Shown here piece after piece: positions 11,582 to 22,136 of a stretch of DNA of 64,000 bases; positions within the stretch are counted from its first letter, which is position 1; each line of letters starts with the position of its first letter. Source of the DNA: Cryptomeria japonica (taxonomy: Eukaryota > Streptophyta > Pinopsida > Cupressales > Cupressaceae). The DNA lies in the NCBI RefSeq assembly GCF_030272615.1, contig NC_081414.1, positions 232,982,733 to 233,046,732 on the forward strand, in the 5' to 3' direction. A program made the translations under genes and the position numbers. The notes under the pieces were generated by a model. The model did no database searches. It was given only the letters and a program-made list of their open reading frames with translations, and was not told the DNA's origin.

Positions 11582-12696
11582 TGTTGGAATCAAGGAGCAT
11601 TGAGAGGGGGGGTGAATGAGTGTTCTGGAGTTTTTTACATTCTTAATCTATCCAATAAACCACTTAATGCAAACGAATAAAAGTAGAGTTTAAAAACACA
11701 AAGCAAATAACCACAACACCATAACACCACAATTTTTACATGGAAACCCGGTTAAGGGAAAAATCATGGTGGGATTGAGACCCACAATATTAATATACCT
11801 TGTTAGAAGTATAATAATATTACAAGAGGGGAATGCACATGCATTCAAACAAACTGCCTAGAGTTCACTGCTCAAATAACAATAAGTGCTACAACCCCAG
11901 AAGGCTCAGTGCCTTACAAAATGATTACACGTAATAATTGGAATGTCTAAACTAATAAACAACATCTACAAATGCCAAAAACAATTCTGGTTAAGCACAA
12001 AATACTTTGTTCTACAATACCGCTCTGTTTTGATATTCTGTTGTATTCTAGAGCACAAATCCTTCAATTCGTAGTTGAATATGCACACAATCGCTTATAA
12101 ACACTTCACACCTTTTCCAATATAAAAAATGATCATACCAATCACTTATATATATCCGCAACATCCATTTAGGTCTATTGCATGTCGGCCCAAAAACACA
12201 ACATACAAATGAAACGTGTTACCCGAGTCGGCTCAATCCAATCCAAAACAACCAAGCAGACCAAAACAATTTGTCCACATGCTTCCCACATGTCAGCTCA
12301 ATAACCTTGAACATACAACCAATCACCAAAATCGCTCTGCACAATCTGCACAATGAATCTCCACACGTTACTGCTAATAAGCACAGTTCTAACCAAAAAC
12401 TTTTCTACTGGAGCCTCCAACTCACTCAACTCTCAACACCAAAGAGCACAAACCTAGAATAAGGAAATTTACACATACACAATGTATCTCCAAGATTCGC
12501 AACACCATATACTCAACACAATTGAATCGCTAACCACAACACTATATACTCCGTCGGATGACCTATTCTTCTCACCAGACCTCACCGGACGTCAATCAAT
12601 CTTTTGGTATGAATGAGTCATAAACTACGGATTGGATATCTAATTCAAGTTGCCATCAATGATAACTGATCATCAATGCAGTGTCTCTTGCCAACA
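11582..12696 (-). repeat. Minus-strand LTR, SIRE-like (1115 bp)
   Basis: In minus orientation it starts TGTTGGCAAGAGACACTGC and ends in a C-run followed by CTTGATTCCAACA. It is related at both ends to the G LTR. The flanking five bases (TCGAT left, ATAAT right) do not match, so it is not a clean solo LTR. Probably it is the 5' LTR of element F with the leader deleted. Alternatively it belongs to a rearranged insertion. Confidence 0.65.
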
Positions 12697-12699
12697 ATA

Positions 12700-13200
12700 A
12701 TGTTGGTCCACAATTGATGAATGAAGAATGCAACCTTGAAGACCTCTAGAGATGCTTGAATGCTTGATGATTATAATTTTGCCCTTGTTTGCTTATGATG
12801 TGATTTATGTATATCAAAATGAGAGGGGAAAACCTCATTATACACTTGCCCCTTGAATAACATACTAATTTCCTGACATAGGTCGACACAGAGAGAGATT
12901 TCTCTCTCATTTTTTAGAATGCAAGAGGGGGTCAGAGAAGAGCCCAATTAAGAGGGACCAAAGCGTGACGCCTTTGTCCCAATGAGTACCAAAGTGTGGC
13001 GCCCTAGTCCTAATAAGGACTAGAGCACCATGTCTTGGTCCTACCTTGTTTTGGGGCCAGACTAAGTGGCCATGTAGTGCATGAGATGAAAATGAAGCCA
13101 TATTTGTATGATGAAGGCATAATTAGGACTTAATTAGGCATTGGGGGACACACATTAAGGTGAGGGCCCAATATGCGGATTAAATTGTAAGGAAGTATAA
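12700..13200 (-). repeat. Degraded LTR fragment with three GC modules
   Basis: The order of blocks matches the D-type LTR in minus orientation: a TTGAATGCTTGATGATT block (12750), an AATGAGAGGGGAAAACCTCA block with a TATA-like GTATAATG on the minus strand (12825), a GTCGACACAGAGAG block (12883), then three GC-rich dyads at 12954-12980, 12987-13010 and 13017-13041, and a GGGCCCAA block (13165). Neither LTR end is clear. Confidence 0.45.
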
Positions 13201-14476
<1,276 letters not shown>

Positions 14477-14725
14477 TTGGGAAAGAATAAGTTTTGGAAC
14501 AATTATAAAAGCAGTTATGGAACAGTTAAGAAACAAACAATGGAAGGAAGTCGTTGGGAAGGATCGCAAGGAAAGAGAGTTGATAAAGAGAAAGAAAGAA
14601 GAATAAAAAAAGAATGCAAAGAAGAGATTGTTTGGGTTGCAAGAGATAGTCATCCAATAGAATGCTTTGGTGGAGTTTTTGTTAGTATATTGTTTGTTGC
14701 CTATTGCATATACAAGTTCATGTAA
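14477..14725 (+). CDS. Small unrecognised ORF (82 codons)
   Basis: The frame starts at ATG 14477 and stops at 14723-14725. The product is strongly basic and Glu/Lys-rich for 50 residues (KEKERRIKKECKEE) and then turns hydrophobic (FGGVFVSILFVAYCIYKFM), a possible C-terminal membrane segment. I recognise no family and see no supporting neighbours. It may be chance, or part of the same old element as the ORF at 14837. Low confidence that it is a gene. Confidence 0.12.
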   Translation: MGKNKFWNNYKSSYGTVKKQTMEGSRWEGSQGKRVDKEKERRIKKECKEEIVWVARDSHPIECFGGVFVSILFVAYCIYKFM

Positions 14726-14836
14726 GCATTTTGATTTCTTATCGTTCTAAGGACAAAAATTGTTAGTTGAGTTTTTGTTGGTTTGGAAATGTGATCGTCA
14801 TCATTAGCATACTCATTCTATCAAATATTGCTATAG

Positions 14837-15166
14837 GTGAGAGTTCAATATATTCGTGATGATAAAAGTTTTTCTATTTATTATGATGATGTTGTTGTTG
14901 TTCATCTTAGTTCTTCTAATAATGATGAATTTAATCTTGTAGTCCTCGTTGAGCCTATATTGACTAGTGTTGATGTTCATATTTCTAAGATGTGTCTTGA
15001 TATATTTGATAGGCAACAACTTATTGAAAAGATTGTACAATTGAATCTAATTCTCATAGATAATAATTTTATGTCCACTACATTTTTTAATAGTGTTGAT
15101 CTTGTTCCTATCATTTCCTACTTTGATCGGGATATTGATGATGATCTTTTTGATACAACCTATTAA
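14837..15166 (+). CDS. Small unrecognised ORF (109 codons)
   Basis: The frame is open from ATG 14837 to the stop at 15164-15166. Composition is protein-like: KMCLDIFDRQQLIEKIVQLN is amphipathic, and the C-terminus is acidic (FDRDIDDDLFDTTY). No known domain is recognised. It lies about 110 bases after the ORF at 14477-14725 on the same strand. There is no obvious plant promoter or splice context. It could be a remnant of a transposon gene. Confidence 0.15.
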   Translation: MRVQYIRDDKSFSIYYDDVVVVHLSSSNNDEFNLVVLVEPILTSVDVHISKMCLDIFDRQQLIEKIVQLNLILIDNNFMSTTFFNSVDLVPIISYFDRDIDDDLFDTTY

Positions 15167-16250
15167 TTGTTTGCTAAGTAGTGTGTTTGTCTTGAGTATG
15201 TTGGATATGTGAATTGATGATGTTGATCCCTATAAACATGTTCCAATTTTTTTAGGCTCCGAAGCTTGAGATATTACTTCTTATTGATTAAGGCAATTTA
15301 AGCCCACATTTTCTATAATTGAGTTGTAAGTTAAAAACTCAGAAGTGTTGAGGCACTTACACACCCTTCCCAACTAAATTGAAAAGGCGTCTTAATGGAA
15401 ACTCAAGATGAAACTTGCAAGAGTGTCATTGAGATTTGAATCTATTTATAGATATTCTCACATGATAATTTGACTTGTTGATTTAGCATACTTTCCATTT
15501 AAGGGGGTGCATGCTCTCTACTCTTTCTTCATTAGGGAGGACTTGTTGCCATTCTCCTCTCTCATTTACAAGAGAGGAATCTTTTGTGTACACTGAATTT
15601 GAGTGGAGGTTTTACAAAGATGTATTGTATGACATTACTGATGTATTTTAGGGTTTCTCAAATTTTTAGCCAAAGTTCATTGTTTCCATGGTTGGTGCAA
15701 TTACATTCTAGATGTTTCTAGATGAATTGTTAAAAGCTAAAAATGAGAAAAAAGGGCTAAAGCAACAATGGAATTTTTAAAGCTTAGTCAAACTTCATAT
15801 ATCCCAGTGTCCAATCCCACTTTACCATCTACTACTATTTCCTCTGTTAATTTTTTTTATCGTTGTATGTAATGCTTCCACAAACATCTAGCCTTGAAAA
15901 GTGTGTTCATTTTAATTTTCTTCCATTGCTCCAACTCAAAATATAAAAATGAATATGGCTACCCTATATAAATAGGCATCTTAGAGTGTTAAAAATATCG
16001 GTATCATTCCATTGGTACAAATTACTATGTTTATTTATCCTTTAAGCTTTGTTTGGTTAAATATTGATTGTGATCCAAATCCTTCTGACAATGATATTAT
16101 GAGAGAATCATTAACTCTCCCTACAGTAAAATAATCAACAAAATAAAATAATGAAACTACTTTTGATGTTTCAATGACAACAATGTCTTGAATAATTTTG
16201 TATTGGTGGACAAATTCTTTTGATTGTACCAAGTTAAAAGTTAAAAGAGT
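15167..16250. other. AT-rich sequence, nothing recognised
   Basis: No coding or repeat structure could be supported. Confidence 0.5.
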
Positions 16251-16254
16251 AGGA

Positions 16255-16535
16255 TTTTTTAATCTCCTCCAATTGAGCTATTGACCCCTCTTTGGCCAGT
16301 CCATTGTTGGTCCAGATGTGGCTTATTTCTAACACCCCCTTAAGTCACATTGCAGGTGCTTGGGGCTCCTAGCTTGGCTCTAATACTACATGTTGAGCTA
16401 CAACTCATATGTATTAGGGAGGACTTGGAATTAAGACCTTCCATTTGCTATTGGAGTGCTCTACCAACTGAGCTTCTGACCCCTCTTTGACTACCCCATC
16501 ATCAGTCCGACTGTGACTTATTTCTAATGAAAAAT
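16255..16535 (-). repeat. Tandem tRNA-derived SINE-like repeat
   Basis: On the minus strand around 16475-16450 the sequence AGCTCAGTTGGTAGAGCACT is a textbook tRNA D-arm/A-box. An anticodon-stem-like CTCCA/TGGAA with AGC in the loop follows, then a degraded B-box (ATTCCAAGTCC). Downstream comes a ~130-base non-tRNA body. The head then recurs 195 bases on (GGGGTCAATAGCTCAATTGG, 16290-16265). The tail of a preceding unit is visible at 16535-16490 (ACCCCATCATCAGTCC region). This is at least a partial dimer of a tRNA-headed unit. The acceptor stem and T-arm are not functional, so it is not a tRNA gene. Confidence 0.5.
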
Positions 16536-16841
16536 GATTATTGACTAATAAAAAACCAAAAGAAGACCAGTTATTGTAGACTCGTGAATTAATACGAATA
16601 ATCCAAATTTGAAAAAATTCCATCTGAAAATCAAAGGAAAGTTCATTCTCAAATCTTTCTAAGTTCAGTATCTCAATTCCATGCCTCAAAAAAGAATCAA
16701 ATAGTCTTTGATAAACTAGCGCTCCAAGGCAGAGATGTGCCTGCAATGTTCTCTTGTGATCCAATTGAAGTTGTTGTTAGGATAAAGATAAGCAAAATTT
16801 GCTTGAATGCCTTAATATCTTAGCACTTATCTCTTATGCAG

Positions 16842-17085
16842 CTTGTCCAGCGAAATGGAGCTGAAACAATAGCAAGGTAAAAAAAGCCTGCCTCAAAGCC
16901 TCGTTATAGGTTTAGACAGATGGGCAAATTGTATATTACCACTTGAAATTCCTCTTGCTATATTTTAGGATACAAATGAACTTGAAATTATGATTGATCA
17001 CTGCGTTCTCTGCCTACATGACCAGGATGAATTCAACAGGATGATTGAATCTTGTTGTGAATGTCAGTGAAGTCCACATGGAGTT
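16842..17085 (+). pseudogene. Possible fragment of a host gene (PHD-finger-like exon)
   Basis: Two short segments look like exons. Segment 16842-16876 is bounded by TTATGCAG and GGTAAA and can read VQRNGAETIA. Segment ~16979-17080 follows TATATTTTAG and reads DTNELEIMIDHCVLCLHDQD then EFNRMIESCCECQ. The spacing CVLC...CCEC resembles the first half of a PHD zinc finger. The last part is repeated at 18597-18650 as MIESCHECQWNSQG. The two segments do not join in one frame with the splice sites I chose, and no complete finger is present. It could equally be a captured gene piece or chance. Confidence 0.2.
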
Positions 17086-17159
17086 TGTAAAGCCCACATG
17101 TCTTTTATAAATTATAAATTTAATTCTAACATGACCATCATTAAAACTTTTTATATATA

Positions 17160-17587
17160 TGTATTGTCTATTAAGTATTCAGAATGTATATTTGATTGTA
17201 TTTATTGATTAAAGTAATATTATCATCATAATAAGATGGGGACCATGCTTTTCAGAATTTAGAATGTATATTTGAGTGCATTTATTGATTAAAATGATAT
17301 TGAAACGGGGACTATGCTTTTCGCTATTCATAATATATTGAGACGGGGACCATGTTTGTCATCATAAAAAGATGGAAATCTTGCTTTTCATTATTCAGAA
17401 TGTACATTTGAGTGTATTTATTGATTAAAACAATGTTGTCATCATAAAAAGAGGGGACCATGCTTGTCATCATAAATGGATTGTCTATTCAACACTCAAG
17501 ATGTATATTTATCATATTTATTAATTAAATTTTAAATAATAAATATATCACTCAAATGTACGCTTTGAATGTTGAATAGACAATCAT
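17160..17587. repeat. MITE-like repeat with long imperfect terminal inverted repeats
   Basis: The left end has ATTGTCTATT then AGTATTCAGAATGTATATTT. The right end, read in reverse complement from 17587, has ATTGTCTATTCAACATTC then AAAGCGTACATTTGAGTG. The inner part repeats the block CAGAATGTAYATTTGAGTG near 17258 and 17395 and a GGGGACCATGCTT block four times (17238, 17306, 17346, 17455). No transposase is visible. Target duplication is unclear. Confidence 0.45.
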
Positions 17588-17621
17588 ATATTATTATTTG
17601 AAATTCTTTTTCTTATCTATT

Positions 17622-17722
17622 TTGATCATGTAACTGCTATACTTTCTATTTTTAATAGTTTGGATGGGATGAGATCAATCTCACAAATTGATTGATCATG
17701 TAACTGCTATACTTTCTATTTT
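17622..17722. repeat. Direct repeat, 67-bp spacing
   Basis: The block GATCATGTAACTGCTATACT plus TTCTATTTTTA occurs at about 17624 and again at about 17691. Confidence 0.7.
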
Positions 17723-17724
17723 TA

Positions 17725-18360
17725 TATAATCTAGAATTGTTTTCAATGTGTTTATTTATATTCACACAGTTGAAGAGTGAAGTAGGGAGAAGTAAGAGTC
17801 CAGATTTATTATTGTATTGAAAAATAGTGAAATGTTGTTGTTTCTAGTTTAGATTGCGTATACTTTTTTTCCATCAATATTTCGGTTCACACTTTGTGAT
17901 CCAACATCAGGATGATAAAAACTCATAGAGTAGAAAGATACACAATCAAATGCTATATTTCTACTACATGAGCTTTCTATCATTCAGATGATGGATCACA
18001 AAATGTGATATGAAACGTTAAAGCGAAAAAACATACATAATCGAAAGCGCTGATGATTATCTTTTGTACAATCATATAATCTAGTGTCATTTTCAATGTG
18101 TTTATCTATATTTGCACATACTTAAAATTTTAGGGAGAAAAAAGACAGATTTATTATTATATTGAAAAATAGTGAAATTCTGTTGTTTCAGGTTTTGTTT
18201 TTTTGCATCAATTTTTTAGATCACACTATGTGATCCATCATCAAGATGATAAAGCTTACGGAGTGGAAAAATACACAATCAAATGCTATCATTCTACTCC
18301 ATGAACTTCTTGTCATTCAAATGATGAATTATAGAATGCGATCCGAAACGTTAATACAAA
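17725..18360. repeat. Two tandem copies of a foldback repeat (~345 bp each)
   Basis: Unit 1 (17725-18070) and unit 2 (18075-18360) share blocks in order: TATAATCTAG, TTTCAATGTGTTTAT, TTGAAAAATAGTGAAAT, then a hairpin. In unit 1 the hairpin runs from ~17885 to ~18030 with arms of ~55 bases, e.g. TTTGTGATCCAACATC paired with GATGGATCACAAAA, and ends AAACGTTAA. Unit 2 has the same hairpin at ~18205-18350. No coding sequence is present. Confidence 0.65.
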
Positions 18361-19322
18361 AAACATATACAATTTAAAACAAAAACATAGATTGTAGAAA
18401 ACTAATATTCTTAAATAATGAATTTTTTTCTCTAAATGAAAAACATACATATCATTTCATTCTTTGAAAATCAAGATTCTCCTTGAACAACAATAATTAA
18501 CATCTGTAGAGCATATCAGTTGTTAGAAAAATGATGATATTCTTAACAAAAGTAGCGGGAATCCAATTGTATGAGTCGCTTGTGAAGTCGGAAGAATGAT
18601 TGAATCTTGTCATGAATGCCAGTGGAATTCACAAGGTCATATCATTTTATAGATCAGCATTATTATTTTTTTTGTGGAAGGGACAGCATCTGCAATCACC
18701 ACCATTAAAGATCTTGCAAGTCCATGATTATTTTTGTGGTGGCATCTTATTGTTTTTAAAATATAGAGGAAAACTTGATGCCTCATTTCATGCTACTTAT
18801 ACCCTTTTTCTGTAAAGAGCTTTCAGTTTAATATTAAATTCCTACAAAGCATGCACATACGATCGCCAACACCTTAATTGGAGAAACAGTGAGTGGGCAT
18901 AATGGCTTCAATATTAAACTAAAAGCTCTCTCAACGAAGGCCCAATCATGTCAGAGCTTTACCAAAATAGAAATTATAACAGTGCTTTACCTTGATTGGA
19001 CAAACGGCAAAGAGATGTCAAAATTGTAAATGGTTTATTAGAATAATGGGTATTAAAATTATGGTATCATGAAAAAATTCATTTTTTTTGATCCAATCAA
19101 TGTGTATTCAAATAGAAAATGTAATTGAAAAGACATTTAACTAATAATAATTTCATGTTCCACATCCTCAAATCTTATATTCCATTTTGCATTCCACTAA
19201 TTCATATAGACCTCATTCATTATAAAAAGATTCTTCATTTTTTATTCTTATTTCATTTTGATTTGTTGTAGAAAATATCTACTGCTTACTAACGGATGAG
19301 TCAACGAGGCTTTATAATGAAT
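18361..19322. other. AT-rich sequence with one duplicated exon-like block
   Basis: Apart from 18594-18650, which repeats 17038-17090 (ATGATTGAATCTTGT core), I see nothing that can be named. Confidence 0.5.
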
Positions 19323-19537
19323 GGTTCATAAGGCACAACACTTGTTGAAGGTTTTGTAAATCGGGGAGCCATCTAAGTGGGCTTAACCTTGGATGATTCA
19401 TAAGGCACAACACTTGCTAAAGGTTTTGCAAATGGGGTAGCAAGCTAAGTGGGCTCAACCTTAGATGGTTCATAAGGTACAACACTTGCTAAAAGTTTTG
19501 CAAATGGGATGGCAAGCTAAGTGGCTTAATCTTGGAG
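19323..19537 (+). repeat. Three tandem copies of a 71-72-bp unit
   Basis: Units begin at 19323, 19394 and 19466 with GGTTCATAAGGCACAACACT or close variants and contain GTTTTGCAAATGGG and CAAGCTAAGTGGGCT blocks. The array runs directly into the 5S-derived sequence. Confidence 0.85.
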
Positions 19538-19617
19538 GAAACTCCATGGTTAAACGTGCTTGATTTGGAGTAGTACTGGGTCGAGTGACTTCTTCGGAAG
19601 ACCCAATGCTTCACTTC
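19538..19617 (+). pseudogene. 5S rRNA-derived fragment (3' two thirds)
   Basis: The stretch reads GAAACTCCATGGTTAAACGT, then GCTTGATTTGGAGTAGTACT, then GGGTCGAGTGACTTCTTCGG and AAGACCC. This matches the order of plant 5S rRNA from the GAACTCCGAAGTTAAGCG region through the GAGTAGTACT and GGGTGACC boxes, which form the internal Pol III promoter. The 5' third (GGGTGCGATCATACC) is absent and replaced by the 71-bp repeats. Several substitutions exclude a working 5S gene. It could be a remnant of a Cassandra-like TRIM, a 5S-headed SINE, or a processed 5S pseudogene. Confidence 0.65.
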
Positions 19618-19678
19618 AGTGAGCATCAACTTGATACAATGAGTGTTAAGTGTTCCATTCATTCTCATGAGAGATGGG

Positions 19679-20207
19679 TGTAGGCACCTAAAATTGTCAT
19701 TTAATTAAATAATAATAATTATTTATGTTTTTATCCTAAAGTCCTCTATTAATTAAATAAATATTTTTATTTAATTAATTAATTCACTAAGCCTATTTTT
19801 TATAATTTCAATAAATGTCTATTATTTATTTAGATCCCACCTCCTTTCCCAAATTAAATAAATACTTTATTTATTTAATTTGTCTAGCCCTTTCTTTTAT
19901 TAATTAAATAACTATTTTTATTTATTTAATTAATTTATTTACCTTTTTCCTCTTTTAATCCTAGTCCTCCATATTGTTCACATAGATCATAATCTAAATT
20001 TATACAGGCATGTGACAAATGCCAACCACCTCTTCATTCACTTTGTGATTTCTCAAAAGTCAACTCACCTCTTAATCTTAGTTGTTTATTTCAATTTAAC
20101 CTCTTAATCCCATTCACCCTTATCTTTTAACTTTTCACCTCTTAATCTCCTCTCTTCATCTTTTTAGGTAACCTCAAATCCTATTGAGTCACTTTCATCT
20201 ATGTGAT
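19679..20207 (+). repeat. Partial LTR, AT-repeat type, cut by the LTR at 20208
   Basis: It starts TGTAGGCACC after a purine-rich GAGAGATGGG and continues with alternating TTTAATTAAATAAATA-type blocks, a style also seen in the B LTR at 51063. No end is visible before the next LTR begins at 20208. Confidence 0.4.
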
Positions 20208-21304
20208 TGTAGCATTGTAAATTGCATTCCTATGTAATTTATTCCTCAAATAGGCCCTATTTTGGCACGTATGGCCTCTCGCGTTCAGTCCCCTTTCTCC
20301 ACAAATCAATTCCATGTGTCATTATGGCTTCTCTTTCTCATTTTGGACCTTAGGTCCTAATTTGAGGCCACGTTGGGGGAGCAAGGCACCTAGGGTGCTT
20401 TGCTCCTAGGAGCGTATTGCCTACGACACCCCACTCCTCGATATTTGGCCCCGAATTTAAACCATGGCACACTCAGCTAGGTTGAGTGGGAAATCCCATG
20501 TCAACCTGCTTTGTGTTTTGCACCTCGAAATGTGTGGGAGAGGTATATAAGCAAGGTATCATCCATTGTGGCAACCATTAACAAACTTTATGCAAGCATG
20601 TCTTTTGTGATGTATTTTTAGGTCTTTTATGTGGAATCATGCTAGTGCATCAACATTTGTGATCATCTTCAAAGAAGAATTTACATCATCAAGGTACAAG
20701 ACACTTCTTTTCTCAAATCTAGCCTCTACTACATATCAACATGCTTTCCTTTCATGTTCAATTCAATTCAATTTCAAGGTTGATTCCAAAACTAGGGTTT
20801 GACTTAGGCAAACCCCTTTTCACTCATCATTTTCCCTCTTTTATATGTGCAATAACATGTGGTGCACCTATGGAAATATGTACAGGTTAATCAGGTGAAG
20901 ATCTACAATTTGCAATTCGTTGGAGCAGAAACTGTCGAGAGCGGGTTGCCCACAACACCCCAATCCCAAGATAAATTTATCTAAGGAACCCCAATCCTTG
21001 AACTTTTTCCTCAAATTTGGATTGTGATTTGATTCTGATATACTTTATTGTATCCTCTTTTAGAATTGGGTTCTGATTTTACAACCCTATACACATTGAA
21101 AATGTCATCCTCTCACCTTAACTTGTATTATTCTTCCTAATCTGCAGAGTCATTTCAAGTGCCCCCCACGAGGGACCATTGAATCCACTTTGTTCTTGAG
21201 AACATCTTAGGCCACGTAGATCATTCTCCCTCTCAATGTAATCAAATCTTAAATAGGCCTAAGTTTCCTAGTTTGCTAGTGAACCCTATTTTTCTCATAT
21301 TACA
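20208..21304 (+). repeat. Gypsy-type LTR (1097 bp) with shared palindrome architecture
   Basis: It starts TGTAGCATTGTAAATTGC and ends TCATATTACA. A long inverted repeat lies at 20378-20406: GGAGCAAGGCACC and GGTGCTTTGCTCC around TAG. The TATATAAG box is at 20544-20551. An inverted repeat GGGTTTG/CAAACCC lies at 20795-20815. The same order of parts occurs in the LTRs at 39040, 45594 and 55939. Confidence 0.65.
20544..20551 (+). promoter_or_regulatory. TATA box of the LTR at 20208
   Basis: TATATAAG lies about 340 bases into the LTR. The identical octamer is at 56248-56255 and, on the minus strand, at 46437-46444 in LTRs of the same architecture. Confidence 0.5.
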
Positions 21305-21307
21305 TTT

Positions 21308-21321
21308 TGGTCAACATGACA
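21308..21321 (+). other. Primer-binding site candidate
   Basis: TGGTCAACATGAC starts three T after the LTR end TACA, as in element D. I cannot name the tRNA. Confidence 0.4.
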
Positions 21322-21380
21322 CTTCTTACATTGCATTAATTCTGATTTTCCTTTTTCAGACCTGATTTAGGAGTTTTCCA

Positions 21381-21932
21381 TTGTTCATAATAGAATTCAC
21401 TAAATCCAATTGGTTTTATATTTACCATATGATTGCATTGATTCTTAGTAACAATTATCAAAACCACGTGTTGGATAATGGTCTTTTTCACTTCACATTG
21501 CTTCTTTTCATTCATTGTACTTTTGCGTATGGCATAATTAGAATTTCAAAGATATTTCCCACTTGCAAGTCATTTTTCAATTTTTTTATCCACGTTGCAT
21601 GTTGTTTTATGATGCTATTCTTAAAAAAATGTATAGCATATGTAGATCACATAAAAAGTTTTGTAGAAAATGATAATCCTAGAGATGCCATTGAAAAGGC
21701 TAACACTTGTACTTATCCTAGGGTATCCCATGACAATAAGGAAAGAATCAACACTCCTGTCAATGATCTCTCCAATGGAGAGAAAGCATTGAAGAGAAAC
21801 ATGACACCATCTTCCTCTCATATACATACTCTAGTACAAGGGGAGAAAGATCCAAATGTTGGCATATCAACCCCTTTAGATCCTCCTTATTCTCTTACAT
21901 CTTATCTTTGTTATCAAAATATTCTAAAATAA
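21381..21932 (+). CDS. Unrecognised ORF inside the small LTR element (183 codons)
   Basis: It is open from ATG 21381 to the TAA at 21930-21932. The first 80 residues are hydrophobic and aromatic-rich (HFTLLLFIHCTFAYGIIRIS), probably an AT-composition effect. The second half is hydrophilic and protein-like (NDLSNGEKALKRNMTPSSSH then LDPPYSLTSYLCYQNILK). By position after the primer site it could be a vestigial gag or leader ORF, but I see no gag motif. No function is assigned. Confidence 0.25.
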   Translation: MFIIEFTKSNWFYIYHMIALILSNNYQNHVLDNGLFHFTLLLFIHCTFAYGIIRISKIFPTCKSFFNFFIHVACCFMMLFLKKCIAYVDHIKSFVENDNPRDAIEKANTCTYPRVSHDNKERINTPVNDLSNGEKALKRNMTPSSSHIHTLVQGEKDPNVGISTPLDPPYSLTSYLCYQNILK

Positions 21933-22136
21933 GATGAAGTTATGCACTTTATTCATGACATATCACCTAACATAGCATTAGCAGTAATGAAGATTTAGAT
22001 GAACCTCCTTCCACATCTAACAAAGAGGACATTAAATATAGTGTCACAAAATTGCACCCTTATGCAAATTCATGCTTATCTAGGCCCCATTTTAGCATTC
22101 TTGGGATTTTGTGCCCGACATGCTTAATCCAACATG

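Larger units (their letters stand above)
2529..12696 (-). mobile_element. Element F: SIRE-like Copia element without visible pol, interrupted by E
   Basis: Reading leftwards: LTR 12696-11582, a coiled-coil gag fragment 11581-11340, then inserted element E (11339-5641), then the gag continuation with CCHC knuckles 5640-4719, then an accessory ORF 4178-2587, cut off at 2529 by element G. No protease, integrase, RT or RNase H sequence is visible between the zinc knuckles and the accessory ORF. F is therefore either non-autonomous or internally deleted. The gag fragment begins within ~20 bases of the LTR, so the normal leader and gag N-terminus are also missing. The LTR could belong to another insertion. 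Confidence 0.55.
20208..22136 (+). mobile_element. Small Gypsy-type LTR element with little coding capacity
   Basis: A 5' LTR (20208-21304) is followed after TTT by TGGTCAACATGAC, the same primer-site position and form as in element D (TGGTGAACTCGATGTC). The internal region is only ~736 bases. At 22041 a second LTR-like start (TGTCACAAAATTGCACCC) appears and is cut off at 22137 by the A LTR. The two LTR starts are only roughly 70 percent alike by eye, so they may come from different insertions of related families. Confidence 0.4.

Noticed and set aside
11582-12696. Solo LTR with target duplication
   Set aside because: The flanking pentamers TCGAT and ATAAT do not match.
16410-16490. tRNA-Ala gene on the minus strand
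   Set aside because: The D-arm is good but the acceptor stem and T-arm do not pair, and the unit is repeated with an attached body, so it is tRNA-derived rather than a tRNA.
16414-16764. 116-codon minus-strand ORF with protein-like N-terminal part (LVYQRLFDSFLRHGIEILNL)
   Set aside because: Its C-terminal third is the SINE-like repeat, and I recognise no family for the rest. The opposite strand is equally plausible as coding.
22115-22136. Primer-binding site left of the A LTR (TTGGATTAAGCATGTC on the minus strand)
   Set aside because: The spacing and sequence do not fit TTT plus TGGTnAAC seen in D and at 21308. The polypurine tract at 23808 shows that this is a 3' LTR.
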